Assembly: GCF_026225065.1 (NCBI RefSeq)
Contig: NZ_JAMFSB010000320.1
Span: forward strand, 1 to 41,171
DNA length: 41,171 nt
Source of the DNA: Paraburkholderia sp.
GTDB taxonomy: Bacteria > Pseudomonadota > Gammaproteobacteria > Burkholderiales > Burkholderiaceae
Direction: 5' to 3'
The notes under the pieces are model-generated. The model saw nothing but the letters and a program-made list of their open reading frames with translations, was not told the origin of the DNA and did not search any database. Below are positions 1 through 7,835 of this stretch, in pieces. Position 1 is the stretch's first letter. Every line of letters begins with the position of its first letter. The position numbers and the translations under genes are program-made.

Positions 1-404
1 AGCGTCCGTGCGCTGGCGGCCGGCATCGTGAGGTTCATGGTGGGTCCACGAAAACCGAAGCGGGTACAACAGATAGAGAGCGCAGCGCCGGCATTCGCGT
101 TGATGAACGCCGCGGGCGATACCCGGCCGTTGCGGCTCATGTCCGCCATCACGCGCTGCGCAGTAGCTTTCGGATAGGCGCTGCCGTAGTGGATCATGCC
201 GACGTGGTCCCGATGCGGCTCAAGCCGGGCACGGTTCGCGCGATACAACGCTGCGACCGAGTCGAGCACGGGCCATACCGTCGGATCGGCGTTCCTGAGA
301 CCGCTCCCGATTTCAGGATCCAGTTGCTCGTAAGCCATGCTCCGGCGTTCGCAAGTGTCGACGATGGCGTAACCGCACTCGCATGCCAAGGGCTCGCCCG
401 TCAT
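1..404 (-). CDS. Ketosynthase-like protein, partial (C-terminal part lies outside the window), probably catalytically dead
   Basis: An open frame begins with ATG at 404-402 and runs without a stop for 134 codons to the window edge. The ATG overlaps the stop of the upstream ketosynthase (ATGA), so the two are probably translationally coupled. The stretch FINANAGAALSICCTRFGFR followed by GPTMNLTM is typical of the N-terminal half of beta-ketoacyl synthases, just before the nucleophile. In active enzymes GP is followed eight positions later by the cysteine of the (A/T)AC(S/T)S motif. Here the same place reads PAAS, so the cysteine appears to be alanine. By analogy with chain-length factors of type II polyketide and aryl-polyene systems, this would be the non-catalytic partner of the preceding ketosynthase. 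That role is inferred. The rest of the protein is not visible, so an unrelated thiolase-fold role cannot be excluded. Confidence 0.7.
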   Translation of the reverse strand, partial: MTGEPLACECGYAIVDTCERRSMAYEQLDPEIGSGLRNADPTVWPVLDSVAALYRANRARLEPHRDHVGMIHYGSAYPKATAQRVMADMSRNGRVSPAAFINANAGAALSICCTRFGFRGPTMNLTMPAASART

Positions 405-1513
405 GCCCCTGCCCCCTCGAAAACCAGGCTGGTGTTGAAGCCGCCAAAGCCGATCGTGAGACTGAGTCCATAGGCCGTGCTGATCGACCCAGGACGACCC
501 ATCGGCATGGGCAGCGAGAAACCCGCGATGGGTTCTTCCAGCCCGTGTATGGGCGGTACCACCTGCTGCTGCAGGGCAAGAATTAACGCAATCGCCTCGA
601 GCGCGCCGGTTGCCCCGAGCGAATGACCGAACGCCCCTTTCGTCGCAAAGATCGTGGGCCGCGACGCACCAAACAACGCGAGATACGCGGCGCTCTCGAT
701 CCGGTCATTGGTCAGCGTTCCAGAACCATGCGCGTTCACCACGCCGATATCCTCGTAACCCAGCCCGGCGTTTTTCAGCGACCGCTCGATGGCGAGCCTG
801 ATGCCGTTGCCGTCTTTGTCGGGCGCGGTCAAACCCGCTGCGTCATTGGATGAGCCTGCGCCGCGCAGGATCGCGAGCGGCTGCACCGGACGATCACCGC
901 GCCGTTCGAGGACCAGAAAGCCCACGCCCTCGCCGAGGATCGTGCCGTCGTGACGGTGATCGAAGCTGCGCAACGTGGTCGACGACATGGTGCCCAACGC
1001 CGAGTGCGCGAGGCGCTTGGAGTCTCCCAGCACGTCTGCGCCGCCGCAAATGCAGCGGTCGGCAAGTCCAGCGCGGATCAGCTCAGCGCCAAGCAGAAGA
1101 GCGTCCGATCCGGACGAGCAGGCAGTGGACAACGCAACCGCTTCGAGTCCGAATCCGTCGGCGATCTCCTGCACCCAGCGCTCGAGCGGCTCGGCGGCAG
1201 CAAGCGGGTCGTCAAGCCGCGCGCCGAAGCTCGTCCCGACAATCAGCCACGTGCGCGCCGCCTGACGAGGTAAGTCCAGTTGTGCATGCTCCGCAGCGGC
1301 AGCAACGGTTTGCCGGGTAAGGTGCTCGAGGGTGTCGCGTGCATCGGCGGGGTCCGCCAGGGAAATCTTCGCCACCCGGTCGTTCTTCAGTTCATGCAGC
1401 GATGGAGCCGGTGCAATGCCTGTCTCACCGTCGAGCAGCCGCTGCCATACGCCGGATAGTGTGCGGCCCAACGCGGTATGCCAGGCCATGCCGGTGATCG
1501 CGAGTTCGGTCAT
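401..1513 (-). CDS. Beta-ketoacyl-ACP synthase (FabF/KAS II-like), specialised
   Basis: This is a 370-residue condensing enzyme, which should join an acyl unit to malonyl-ACP by decarboxylative Claisen condensation in the cytoplasm. The catalytic set is visible: the nucleophile C132 in STACSSG, H262 in NAHGSGT, K292 in TKGAFGHS and H297 in the same motif. The GEGVGF and GATGALEA motifs of the family are present. It is shorter than a housekeeping FabF (about 410 residues). The start overlaps the stop of the transglutaminase-like gene by four bases, and its own stop overlaps the next ketosynthase-like gene by four bases, so it belongs to one translationally coupled operon. With the cysteine-less partner downstream it could form a KS/chain-length-factor pair. 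The product chain is unknown. Confidence 0.9.
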   Translation of the reverse strand: MTELAITGMAWHTALGRTLSGVWQRLLDGETGIAPAPSLHELKNDRVAKISLADPADARDTLEHLTRQTVAAAAEHAQLDLPRQAARTWLIVGTSFGARLDDPLAAAEPLERWVQEIADGFGLEAVALSTACSSGSDALLLGAELIRAGLADRCICGGADVLGDSKRLAHSALGTMSSTTLRSFDHRHDGTILGEGVGFLVLERRGDRPVQPLAILRGAGSSNDAAGLTAPDKDGNGIRLAIERSLKNAGLGYEDIGVVNAHGSGTLTNDRIESAAYLALFGASRPTIFATKGAFGHSLGATGALEAIALILALQQQVVPPIHGLEEPIAGFSLPMPMGRPGSISTAYGLSLTIGFGGFNTSLVFEGAGA

Positions 1514-2286
1514 GGCGCATTTCCTTGCGCCGTCATGCGGGTAAGGCTCGCGTCATTACGCAGTTCGGGCTCTGGGCGTCTCTCCTGACCGTAGATGCGT
1601 AGATACTCGTCGGGATTGCCGCTATCGAGCGGGTTCGGATAGAAACTGTCTTTTAACGCCTCCCCCCTCAGCGAAATCGTCCGCGCGAAGGGTTCGCTTT
1701 GCAGCCAGTTATCGCTAACCAGAAAGCGCGGTTCGACGTCCGCTTTGTTGAAACCTGGAAGTTGGTCCGGGCGGACGAATTTACGGCGCGACTTGTCAAA
1801 GACCTGCCGGTATGCGGAGGAGTCGAAGTAGCGGATCCGTCCGTCTGTCACGAGCGCATTTAAGGAGTGCCAGGGTTGCGGCAGATACAGGTAATTGACG
1901 TAGATCTTGCGGATCGCATAGACCGGCTGTGCGAGCAATGCGCTCACGAGCGTGCCGGCCACATCGCTCATCTCGGTGCAGAAGCACGGCAGGCGCGGAC
2001 GGACCGGTTCGACAAATGCGCCTAGATAGTCGCCAAGCGACAGCGAAGGAATCACCTCGTCCCGATAGCGCGCGTAGACCGCTTCGTGCTCGGGCCATTC
2101 CACGCGAGGATAGGTCAGGCGTACAAGATTGGCCGGCCAGGTTTTGAAAACCTCCGGCTCCTGGGTGATATGACACATGTGCAAGGGAATAATCCGCAGC
2201 ACGTCCTCGATGATTTTCAACTCATACCTCGCGATGATTGCGCGAGTCAGCTCGTCAATGTTCCGATTCACGGTACACGTCCTCAT
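1510..2286 (-). CDS. Transglutaminase-like cysteine enzyme of unknown function
   Basis: This 258-residue protein was not recognised by name. Its middle resembles a transglutaminase-like core. C101 and C103 precede a helix-like stretch (TEMSDVAGTLVSALL). H140 lies in PWHSLNALV, and D155 follows 15 residues later in RYFDSSAY. In transglutaminase-like domains the Cys, His and Asp come in this order with similar spacing, and the histidine typically starts a HxW/N-type beta strand. If so, C103, H140 and D155 are the likely triad. In andrimid biosynthesis AdmF, a transglutaminase homologue, makes an amide bond between carrier-bound acyl groups. A similar acyl transfer is possible here, as is proteolysis or a non-catalytic role. 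The gene sits between the ligase and the ketosynthase, with ATGA overlaps on both sides, which ties it to the pathway. No signal peptide is seen, so it should be cytoplasmic. Confidence 0.6.
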   Translation of the reverse strand: MRTCTVNRNIDELTRAIIARYELKIIEDVLRIIPLHMCHITQEPEVFKTWPANLVRLTYPRVEWPEHEAVYARYRDEVIPSLSLGDYLGAFVEPVRPRLPCFCTEMSDVAGTLVSALLAQPVYAIRKIYVNYLYLPQPWHSLNALVTDGRIRYFDSSAYRQVFDKSRRKFVRPDQLPGFNKADVEPRFLVSDNWLQSEPFARTISLRGEALKDSFYPNPLDSGNPDEYLRIYGQERRPEPELRNDASLTRMTAQGNAP

Positions 2287-3689
2287 TTGTAAAATTCGTA
2301 CTGCTGCCGGTTCACCGGTGTCAGCGTCAGGCTGCTCGGGCGTTCGATATGCTTTAACCCCTTCATGATCTGCGCCTTCATCGCATCGGCCTCGGCCGGC
2401 CCAACCAGCAGATCGTCCACCGTGATCTCAAGAAAATATCCGTCGACGGTATCGGCACGCCGGATCGACCGGGTCTTGCAGGTCAACACACCAGGCAGCG
2501 CGCGGCAGAACTGCTTGATCGCAGCCAGATTCACCTTCTCATCGTTCAGCACGATGAAGTCCGATTTCCGGTGCTTGAAGAAAAGATGACCGGCCTCGTC
2601 GATTTCGAAGATATCTCCGGTTTTCAGCCACGTCTGTCCATCCAGTTCGATCAGCGGACTCTGGGCGTTGCGGCCAAGCTTGCGCCTGAGCAGCGTATCC
2701 GAATGAACGAGGAGTTCGCCTTCCCGCGCCGGTCCGTCCGCGTCGAGCAGGCGCACAAGGGTGCCGGGCATTGGACGTCCAACGGAAGCGAACCGCTTTG
2801 CGTTCGCCTCGTGGGCCCGGCCGGTCGAGACGCGAGGTCCGGCTTCGGTGACGCCGTAGGTCAGGTACAGTTCTTTGCCCGGATAACGCTGGACGAAGGC
2901 AGCCGCCTGCTCGGGCGCAAGGAAGTCGCCCCCCACGGTGAGCGCACGGACGGTCTCCGGCAGCACAGCGGCGGAATGCGCGAGCAAGGTCCGCATCAGG
3001 ACCGGCGTCACAGAACTGACCGTGACCCGATGGCGCGCCAGATCTGCGACGTACTGCGAGCCGATGAACGGTGGCCCGCTGATAACCAGCCTCGCGCCGC
3101 ACTCGATGCCCGCGATTGCCTGCGCGACAAGCGCGAACGAGTAATAGAGCGGCAGATTGATCAGCATTGTGTCCGACGCACTCAGGTTGATCTCCGCCGC
3201 GTGTTTGCGTGCATTGGCTCTGAGCGAACCGATCGAGTGCACGCAACCGCTGCTGAAGTGCGACGCGGTACCCGAAGTGGTCAGGATCACTTCGCCGGGC
3301 TCGGTGACTGGTTTCGCAAGCGTGCGAAAGAAGCCGACTTCCCAACCCGCCTGCCGGTTGATCGCTTCGATACCTAGTTCCTTTCGCAACTCCTCACCCA
3401 AGCGGGGCCTGACGACAGCAACGGCGCTAAAGTCTTCCGCCATCTGGCGCAGACGCAGAACGGGGGTGGCCGGCGGCAGCATCGCGGGCACATAGCCCGC
3501 TGCTACCAGCGAGAAGAAGAGTTGCAGCAGGTTCCGGCCGTTAGGCATGCAAATCAGCACCACCGCCCCTTCCGGTAGCGCACGTGCCCGCAATCCGGCA
3601 ACCAGCTGGCTGGGTGCTGCCCTATCGCTTTCCGGCAACGCGACACTCGATGTTTCGATAATCAGATGATCGAAGTCCGTTATATGCAT
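2283..3689 (-). CDS. Adenylate-forming acyl/aryl ligase (AMP-binding family), 468 aa
   Basis: This ANL-superfamily enzyme should activate a carboxylic acid with ATP and load it on a carrier, most likely the ACP encoded just upstream. Visible core motifs are the TSGT loop near 138-141, the TYGVTEAG motif at 277-284, TGDIFEID near 357-364 and the hinge KHRKSDF at 372-378. Two motifs are unusual. The phosphate loop reads TSGTASHFSSGC instead of the usual TSGSTGxPKG. The C-terminal end reads PVNRQQYEFYK, where the family normally has P-x-T-x-x-GK with the catalytic lysine. At under 470 residues it is shorter than typical acyl-CoA ligases (500-560). The substrate cannot be read from the sequence; fatty, aryl or amino acids are all possible. 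Its stop overlaps the next start by four bases. Confidence 0.82.
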   Translation of the reverse strand: MHITDFDHLIIETSSVALPESDRAAPSQLVAGLRARALPEGAVVLICMPNGRNLLQLFFSLVAAGYVPAMLPPATPVLRLRQMAEDFSAVAVVRPRLGEELRKELGIEAINRQAGWEVGFFRTLAKPVTEPGEVILTTSGTASHFSSGCVHSIGSLRANARKHAAEINLSASDTMLINLPLYYSFALVAQAIAGIECGARLVISGPPFIGSQYVADLARHRVTVSSVTPVLMRTLLAHSAAVLPETVRALTVGGDFLAPEQAAAFVQRYPGKELYLTYGVTEAGPRVSTGRAHEANAKRFASVGRPMPGTLVRLLDADGPAREGELLVHSDTLLRRKLGRNAQSPLIELDGQTWLKTGDIFEIDEAGHLFFKHRKSDFIVLNDEKVNLAAIKQFCRALPGVLTCKTRSIRRADTVDGYFLEITVDDLLVGPAEADAMKAQIMKGLKHIERPSSLTLTPVNRQQYEFYK

Positions 3690-3727
3690 AGTTATCCAAA
3701 TTTTTAAACGTGAAGTCCAGGCTGAGG

Positions 3728-3994
3728 CTACAGTGCGCTCAGCTTCGTCACCAGAAATCCGGACAGCACGTCACAGTTCAGGAAGTTGTCCGGCACGAAA
3801 TCGTTCTCGTCGATCCTGATTCCGAACTCCTCCTCACACTGGTAGCGAAGTTCGATAAAGCCAACGGAGTCGATTCCGACTACGGACAGGAAGCCATCGG
3901 TCAGGCCGATTCGATCCGGCGAAATATCCACGTCAAGACGTGTTGCGACGATGTTGCGAAGACGCTCGACAATCTCTTGCCTGCTTACGTTCAT
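3728..3994 (-). CDS. Acyl carrier protein, 88 aa
   Basis: This is a small acidic carrier protein. The phosphopantetheine site is S43 in GIDSVGFIEL, a good match to the GxDS(L/V) motif. An upstream ATG at 4096 exists in frame, but the start at 3994 is preferred: it is preceded by a GAAGG ribosome-binding site and gives MNVSRQEIVERL, the normal first helix of an ACP. The leading 34 residues of the longer frame are Arg/Cys-rich and unlike an ACP. It lies 46 bases after the antiporter gene and 38 bases before the ligase gene, so it is likely the tether for the activated starter and the growing chain of this operon. It is distinct from a housekeeping AcpP, which would sit in a fab cluster. Confidence 0.88.
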   Translation of the reverse strand: MNVSRQEIVERLRNIVATRLDVDISPDRIGLTDGFLSVVGIDSVGFIELRYQCEEEFGIRIDENDFVPDNFLNCDVLSGFLVTKLSAL

Positions 3995-4040
3995 GGTTAC
4001 CTTCAGGAAAGGAAGACTGGATTGAAGATCACACCGCCAC

Positions 4041-5285
4041 CTACAGTTGCGGATCCGCCAACGGTTGATTTCCCGCCCGCATGCGATGGCGCACAAGGGG
4101 CGTGGTCATAGCAGTAGTGACTAGAGCAAACAGGACAAGCATCGTGTAGACCTTGGGCGGAAGAATTCCCAACTGCAGTCCAATCGAGAGCACGATCAGT
4201 TCCATCAGGCCTCTCGCATTCATGAGCGAGCCGATGAATGCGGCGTCGCCCGGCGCGAGACCACATATCCGCGCGGCAAGATAAGAGCCGCCGAACTTCC
4301 CGGCAAACCCCGCGCCCAGGAACACGCAGAGCCAGAACCAGGCGTTGCCCCCTTCGATCAGTGAGATGGATGTGTGCAGTCCCGCGTACGAGAAAAAGAC
4401 CGGCATCAGGATGGTGCGAATGAACCCGCCGAACCATCTGTCCCATTGTTCACGCACGGCTGGGACGTCGCGCAGGAGCATCCCCGGAAGCAGCGCGCCG
4501 AAGGCGCTGTGAAAGCCCAGACTGGCCGTGATGCCGGCCGATACCATGACAAAGCACGTGACGATGGTGAACACGGCCTGCATATCGTTGCGCTGTGCCG
4601 CCCGTACCAGCATGGGTTGAACCACGTAACGCGTGATGACCACACACCCGACCGAGTACAGCGCAATGCCACCGAGGGCAAGCGTCAGCTCGCCCGCGCC
4701 GTTGTGCACATGCGCGATCGACGCAACCACGGCCAGCAGCATCCAGCCCGCTACGTCGGTCAGCATGGCGGCCGACAGCGCGGTCTTCGCCAGCGGGTTC
4801 GTATTGAGCCCGAGATCGACAACGATACGCACCATCACCGGCACGGCGGACACCCCTAGGGCAACGCCGCAAAACAGGACATACGGGACAGTCGGAAAGC
4901 CTGGCGCCAGGACGTCGTTCGACCAGAGCGCCACTGCCACGCCGAGAACAAACGGCATCACGAGTCCAAGAGCGGCGATCAATCCGGGCAGGCGCAATCC
5001 CGCACCCAACCGGGCGGCGCCGCGCCTGTCCGGCGGATGGAGGTGCATGCCGATCTCAAACATGAGCAGAACAATGCCCACTTCGCCTAGCTGCGACATG
5101 CTCGATGCCGAACTCACCGGGAAGATGAGATCGTGGACACCCGGGTCGAGCGCCCCAAGAACAGAAGGTCCCAGCAGCAACCCCGCGGTGATTTCGCCAA
5201 CCACCCGGCATTGACCGACGCGCTCAGCCAGATAGCCGCACGCATGACACGCCAGAATGATGATTGCGAGCTGGAGAAAGTACAT
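4041..5285 (-). CDS. CPA2-type cation/proton antiporter (Kef/NapA-like), membrane domain only
   Basis: This 414-residue integral membrane protein has about 12 hydrophobic segments. The family pattern is clear: VVGEITAGLLLGPSVLG in the second helix, a gating-type segment SAVPVMVRIVVDLGL, and the unwound-helix region with a TD pair (AAMLTDVAGW) that supplies a conserved acidic residue for ion exchange. The C-terminal helices contain SLMNARGLMELIVLSIGL, also typical. The RCK/TrkA nucleotide-binding tail of KefB/KefC is absent. Antiporters of this type are found in several natural-product clusters, where export or self-protection has been suggested. Here it is the first structural gene after the regulator, and its role is not shown. 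Substrate could be sodium, potassium or the product itself. Confidence 0.85.
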   Translation of the reverse strand: MYFLQLAIIILACHACGYLAERVGQCRVVGEITAGLLLGPSVLGALDPGVHDLIFPVSSASSMSQLGEVGIVLLMFEIGMHLHPPDRRGAARLGAGLRLPGLIAALGLVMPFVLGVAVALWSNDVLAPGFPTVPYVLFCGVALGVSAVPVMVRIVVDLGLNTNPLAKTALSAAMLTDVAGWMLLAVVASIAHVHNGAGELTLALGGIALYSVGCVVITRYVVQPMLVRAAQRNDMQAVFTIVTCFVMVSAGITASLGFHSAFGALLPGMLLRDVPAVREQWDRWFGGFIRTILMPVFFSYAGLHTSISLIEGGNAWFWLCVFLGAGFAGKFGGSYLAARICGLAPGDAAFIGSLMNARGLMELIVLSIGLQLGILPPKVYTMLVLFALVTTAMTTPLVRHRMRAGNQPLADPQL

Positions 5286-5372
5286 TGCGATTTTGGTGTC
5301 GGAGACGAGTGAAGCCCGAGGCAGAAAGTAGCGCGAACGCGCGTCCCCCGGCAGCTCCAGGAAATGGGAGGG

Positions 5373-5394
5373 GTGCAGTGCAACGCCGTGCAGT
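5373..5394. repeat. Short direct repeat between regulator and antiporter genes
   Basis: The heptamer GTGCAGT occurs at 5373-5379 and again at 5388-5394, a 15-bp period. It lies in the 123-base gap between the luxR-type gene and the antiporter gene, which is large enough for a second promoter. The period is not a full number of helical turns, and no promoter boxes are obvious, so its meaning is uncertain. Confidence 0.25.
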
Positions 5395-5408
5395 CCGGTG
5401 CTCCGCGC

Positions 5409-6125
5409 CTAGCCGATGAGCCCGAGAACAGCGGCTCTTACCGCCGCGTGCGTCTTGCTGACCGCGCCCAGCTTGCGTGTCGCATTGGTGATGTGAAAGA
5501 TGCAGGTGGACTCCGCGATGCCCAGAATCGCACCGATTTCTGATGCGGTTTTTCCCTCAGCAGTCCAGGTCATGACCTCACGCTCACGGGACGAAAGGTG
5601 TGGCATGCCGCCCGGGAACATGGCCGGCAACAACCGTGCGCCCAGGCTCGCGTGGACGAAGTGCGCGAGCCAGATCATCGGACACTCCGTGACGGCCAGT
5701 TCGTCCGGATAGATCGGATGGGTGTCCCGGGCCAGCGTGAACCAGTTGATAGCGCCGAACTGACCGCGCAGCGACATCGACCATCCGTAGCGGATACCGT
5801 GCGCCTTGGCCTCGTCCCAGTACTGCCGCTCGGAGGAAGGCGCTTCAGCTGTCCATATCAGCGGAACCGACGACACCTTGCAATGGCGGAGTATGGGATC
5901 TATCTCGACATAGCCAGGCGTGCGGTATCGCGATTGCCAAGACGGCGGATAGTTACCGCGAACCTCGATGGCCGGGCGCGACACGGGAATCGGCAAGCGA
6001 ACTCCGAACATCCAGAAGTCGAAACTGAGCGCCTTGGCGCTATCGGTAATTTCTCTGTCCAGTTCTTCGTCGGAAATATCGTGGTCGGCGACCCGTTGTA
6101 GCTGTTCCTCGTACCACTTACGCAT
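5409..6125 (-). CDS. LuxR-family quorum-sensing transcription factor
   Basis: This 238-residue regulator has an N-terminal autoinducer-binding domain and a C-terminal LuxR helix-turn-helix (LSSREREVMTWTAEGK, then ASEIGAILGI). Counting from the first tryptophan of the stretch SWQSRY, five residues fall at the spacing of the TraR acyl-homoserine-lactone pocket: W57, Y61, D70, P71 and W85 in TraR numbering. It should therefore bind a true AHL signal. Start choice: ATG at 6125 has GGAGAGG six bases upstream, while the in-frame ATG at 6146 has no clear site. The gene heads the biosynthetic operon and points the same way, which suggests it controls that operon. No luxI-type synthase is in the window; it may lie beyond the left edge or be absent. 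Confidence 0.9.
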   Translation of the reverse strand: MRKWYEEQLQRVADHDISDEELDREITDSAKALSFDFWMFGVRLPIPVSRPAIEVRGNYPPSWQSRYRTPGYVEIDPILRHCKVSSVPLIWTAEAPSSERQYWDEAKAHGIRYGWSMSLRGQFGAINWFTLARDTHPIYPDELAVTECPMIWLAHFVHASLGARLLPAMFPGGMPHLSSREREVMTWTAEGKTASEIGAILGIAESTCIFHITNATRKLGAVSKTHAAVRAAVLGLIG

Positions 6126-6605
6126 GGGAATCCTCTCCGAAAACATGAAATCCGGAGAGAGCGCGGCAACCGGGGCGGGTCGGGCTTACAGAGGGAGGAA
6201 GCGCAGTAAAACGATGAAATGTTTTTGCGCAGGAAATGCCTGGTCAGCGCGCATGCAAATAGTTTGTCCGGTCAGCATCGATAGCTGGACCGTTCCCATG
6301 CCTTGAATTGAGCGTGATTAGCCATGCGCAGATCAGAAGGATGCCGACTTCAGCCCTGGAGATTCCCTTTCCTCACGTACGCAAGGCTTGAAATCCGGCA
6401 TAGCTTCGCCCCATTGCCGGGCCTCCACACCAACACACACCCGGTGAGCGGAGCAACGCAAGTCGTGACACACCCTTCCCCGAAATTGGCCTGATTTACC
6501 TGCTTATGAAATCATTGGAGGGCGGCTTTGACGCCCGTCGAGTCAGAGCGTAGCGCGGCCACGTGAACTGCGCTTCGAATTCGCCCCTGCCACGCCGGCA
6601 GCGTG
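6126..6605. other. Gene-free stretch upstream of the luxR-type gene
   Basis: About 480 bases separate the regulator start from the end of the MFS gene. No convincing coding frame is seen on either strand. The stretch looks less GC-rich than its surroundings by eye. It should contain the regulator's promoter and possibly an AHL-dependent operator. The only dyad I could find is listed separately at 6270-6291. Confidence 0.6.
6270..6291. promoter_or_regulatory. Imperfect inverted repeat, possible operator for the LuxR-type regulator
   Basis: The segment reads GGTCAGC, then ATCGATA, then GCTGGACC. The arms pair as GGTC(C)AGC with one unpaired base, around an ATCGAT core. It lies about 145 bases upstream of the chosen luxR start. 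It is of lux-box size but does not match a known lux-box consensus closely, so assignment is weak. Confidence 0.25.
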
Positions 6606-7829
6606 CTATTCGAGCGCCGGTTCACCGCGTCGCCGCCCGCCAAGGTGATGGGCACAGGTGATCATGAGACCCAGCGCTGACATGGCGATACCGACCGTGC
6701 ACACCAGGTCCCATCCATAGCGGGCGAAGAGCAGCGGCCCGAGCACGGAGCCCAGCGCGCCAGCGGCGTAATAGAAAAACATGTACACGCTATAGATGCG
6801 ACTGCGCGCGTTGACATCGATCGCCAGCAAGCGGGTCTGGTTGGCCACCTGTGCTGAAAAGCAGCCGACATCGAAGAGCACCAGGCCAATTGCCGTTCCT
6901 GCGATTGATGAACGAGCGACGAGCAATATCGCCACGCCCGCGAGCACCAACGCGAAGCCACACGCTATGACTGGCCGGTATCCAAACCGGTCCGCCGCGC
7001 GCCCCGCGGCGCGTGTGGCAAACAATCCCAGCACGCCGGCAAAGCTGAACATACCCGCCTGAGCGGTATTCAGATTGAGCGGCGCGCCTGCTACGGCCAA
7101 TACCAGGGTGACCCACAGCATGCTGAAAACGAAAAACCAGCACGCTCCAACGATCACGCCTTCCTGCAATAGCCGATACCGGAATAGCACCGACGGTAGC
7201 GACCTGAGCAAACCGAGGTAACCATGTTGGCTGCGCTGCACGTCGTTGGACAGCAGGCGATAGGTGAGGCACGCGAGAAGAAACGACACGACACCGAACA
7301 GCATCAGCATCGTGCGCCAGCTTGTTGCCTGCGATAGCAGGCCACCGACGAAACGGCTCAGCAGGATGCCTGCGGAAATCCCCGTTCCGACCGTCCCCAC
7401 CGCGCGGCCACGCGACTCCGGCGGCGATGCGCGAAACGCGACTGTTGCGAGGTGAACCGCGTTGGTTGCCATCGCACCGGTCACGCAACCCGCGACGGCC
7501 AGCGCAGGCAATGTCGGCGCGTACCCCGCCGCTATCAACGCCATGGCCAGCACGGCAAATTGCCAGGAAACGATCCGCGCGGGAGAGACCTTGTCGCCAA
7601 GCGGAATCAGCAGGACGATGCCTGCCATGTAGCCCGCCTGCATGCTGCCGGCTACGATGCCCATAGCCGTGAGCGGGAGATGGAAACTTTGTGCGACAGC
7701 GGGAAGAGCCGGCTGGAGCGCGTAATTGTTCGCGATCGCCACGCCCGCGGCCATCGAGATGAACGCGGTCAACCACCGACGCGGTGTCTCCCGTGCGCCC
7801 CTGTCGCTTCCGGGCGGGACGCGATTCAT
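6606..7829 (-). CDS. MFS transporter, 12-helix exporter type
   Basis: This 407-residue protein has about 12 hydrophobic segments separated by a central cytoplasmic loop near residue 200. The loop between helices 2 and 3 reads IPLGDKVSPARIV, a variant of the MFS motif A (GxxxDRxGRR). A second copy, GRAADRFGYRP, follows helix 8. These features fit an inner-membrane drug or metabolite exporter resembling the YnfM/arabinose-efflux branch. It follows the RidA-like gene by only six bases and so is co-transcribed with it. The pair probably answers to the divergent TrmB-type regulator. It may be a stand-alone catabolic or efflux unit rather than part of the adjacent biosynthetic operon. The substrate is unknown. 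Confidence 0.85.
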   Translation of the reverse strand: MNRVPPGSDRGARETPRRWLTAFISMAAGVAIANNYALQPALPAVAQSFHLPLTAMGIVAGSMQAGYMAGIVLLIPLGDKVSPARIVSWQFAVLAMALIAAGYAPTLPALAVAGCVTGAMATNAVHLATVAFRASPPESRGRAVGTVGTGISAGILLSRFVGGLLSQATSWRTMLMLFGVVSFLLACLTYRLLSNDVQRSQHGYLGLLRSLPSVLFRYRLLQEGVIVGACWFFVFSMLWVTLVLAVAGAPLNLNTAQAGMFSFAGVLGLFATRAAGRAADRFGYRPVIACGFALVLAGVAILLVARSSIAGTAIGLVLFDVGCFSAQVANQTRLLAIDVNARSRIYSVYMFFYYAAGALGSVLGPLLFARYGWDLVCTVGIAMSALGLMITCAHHLGGRRRGEPALE

Positions 7830-7835
7830 GGCCGC

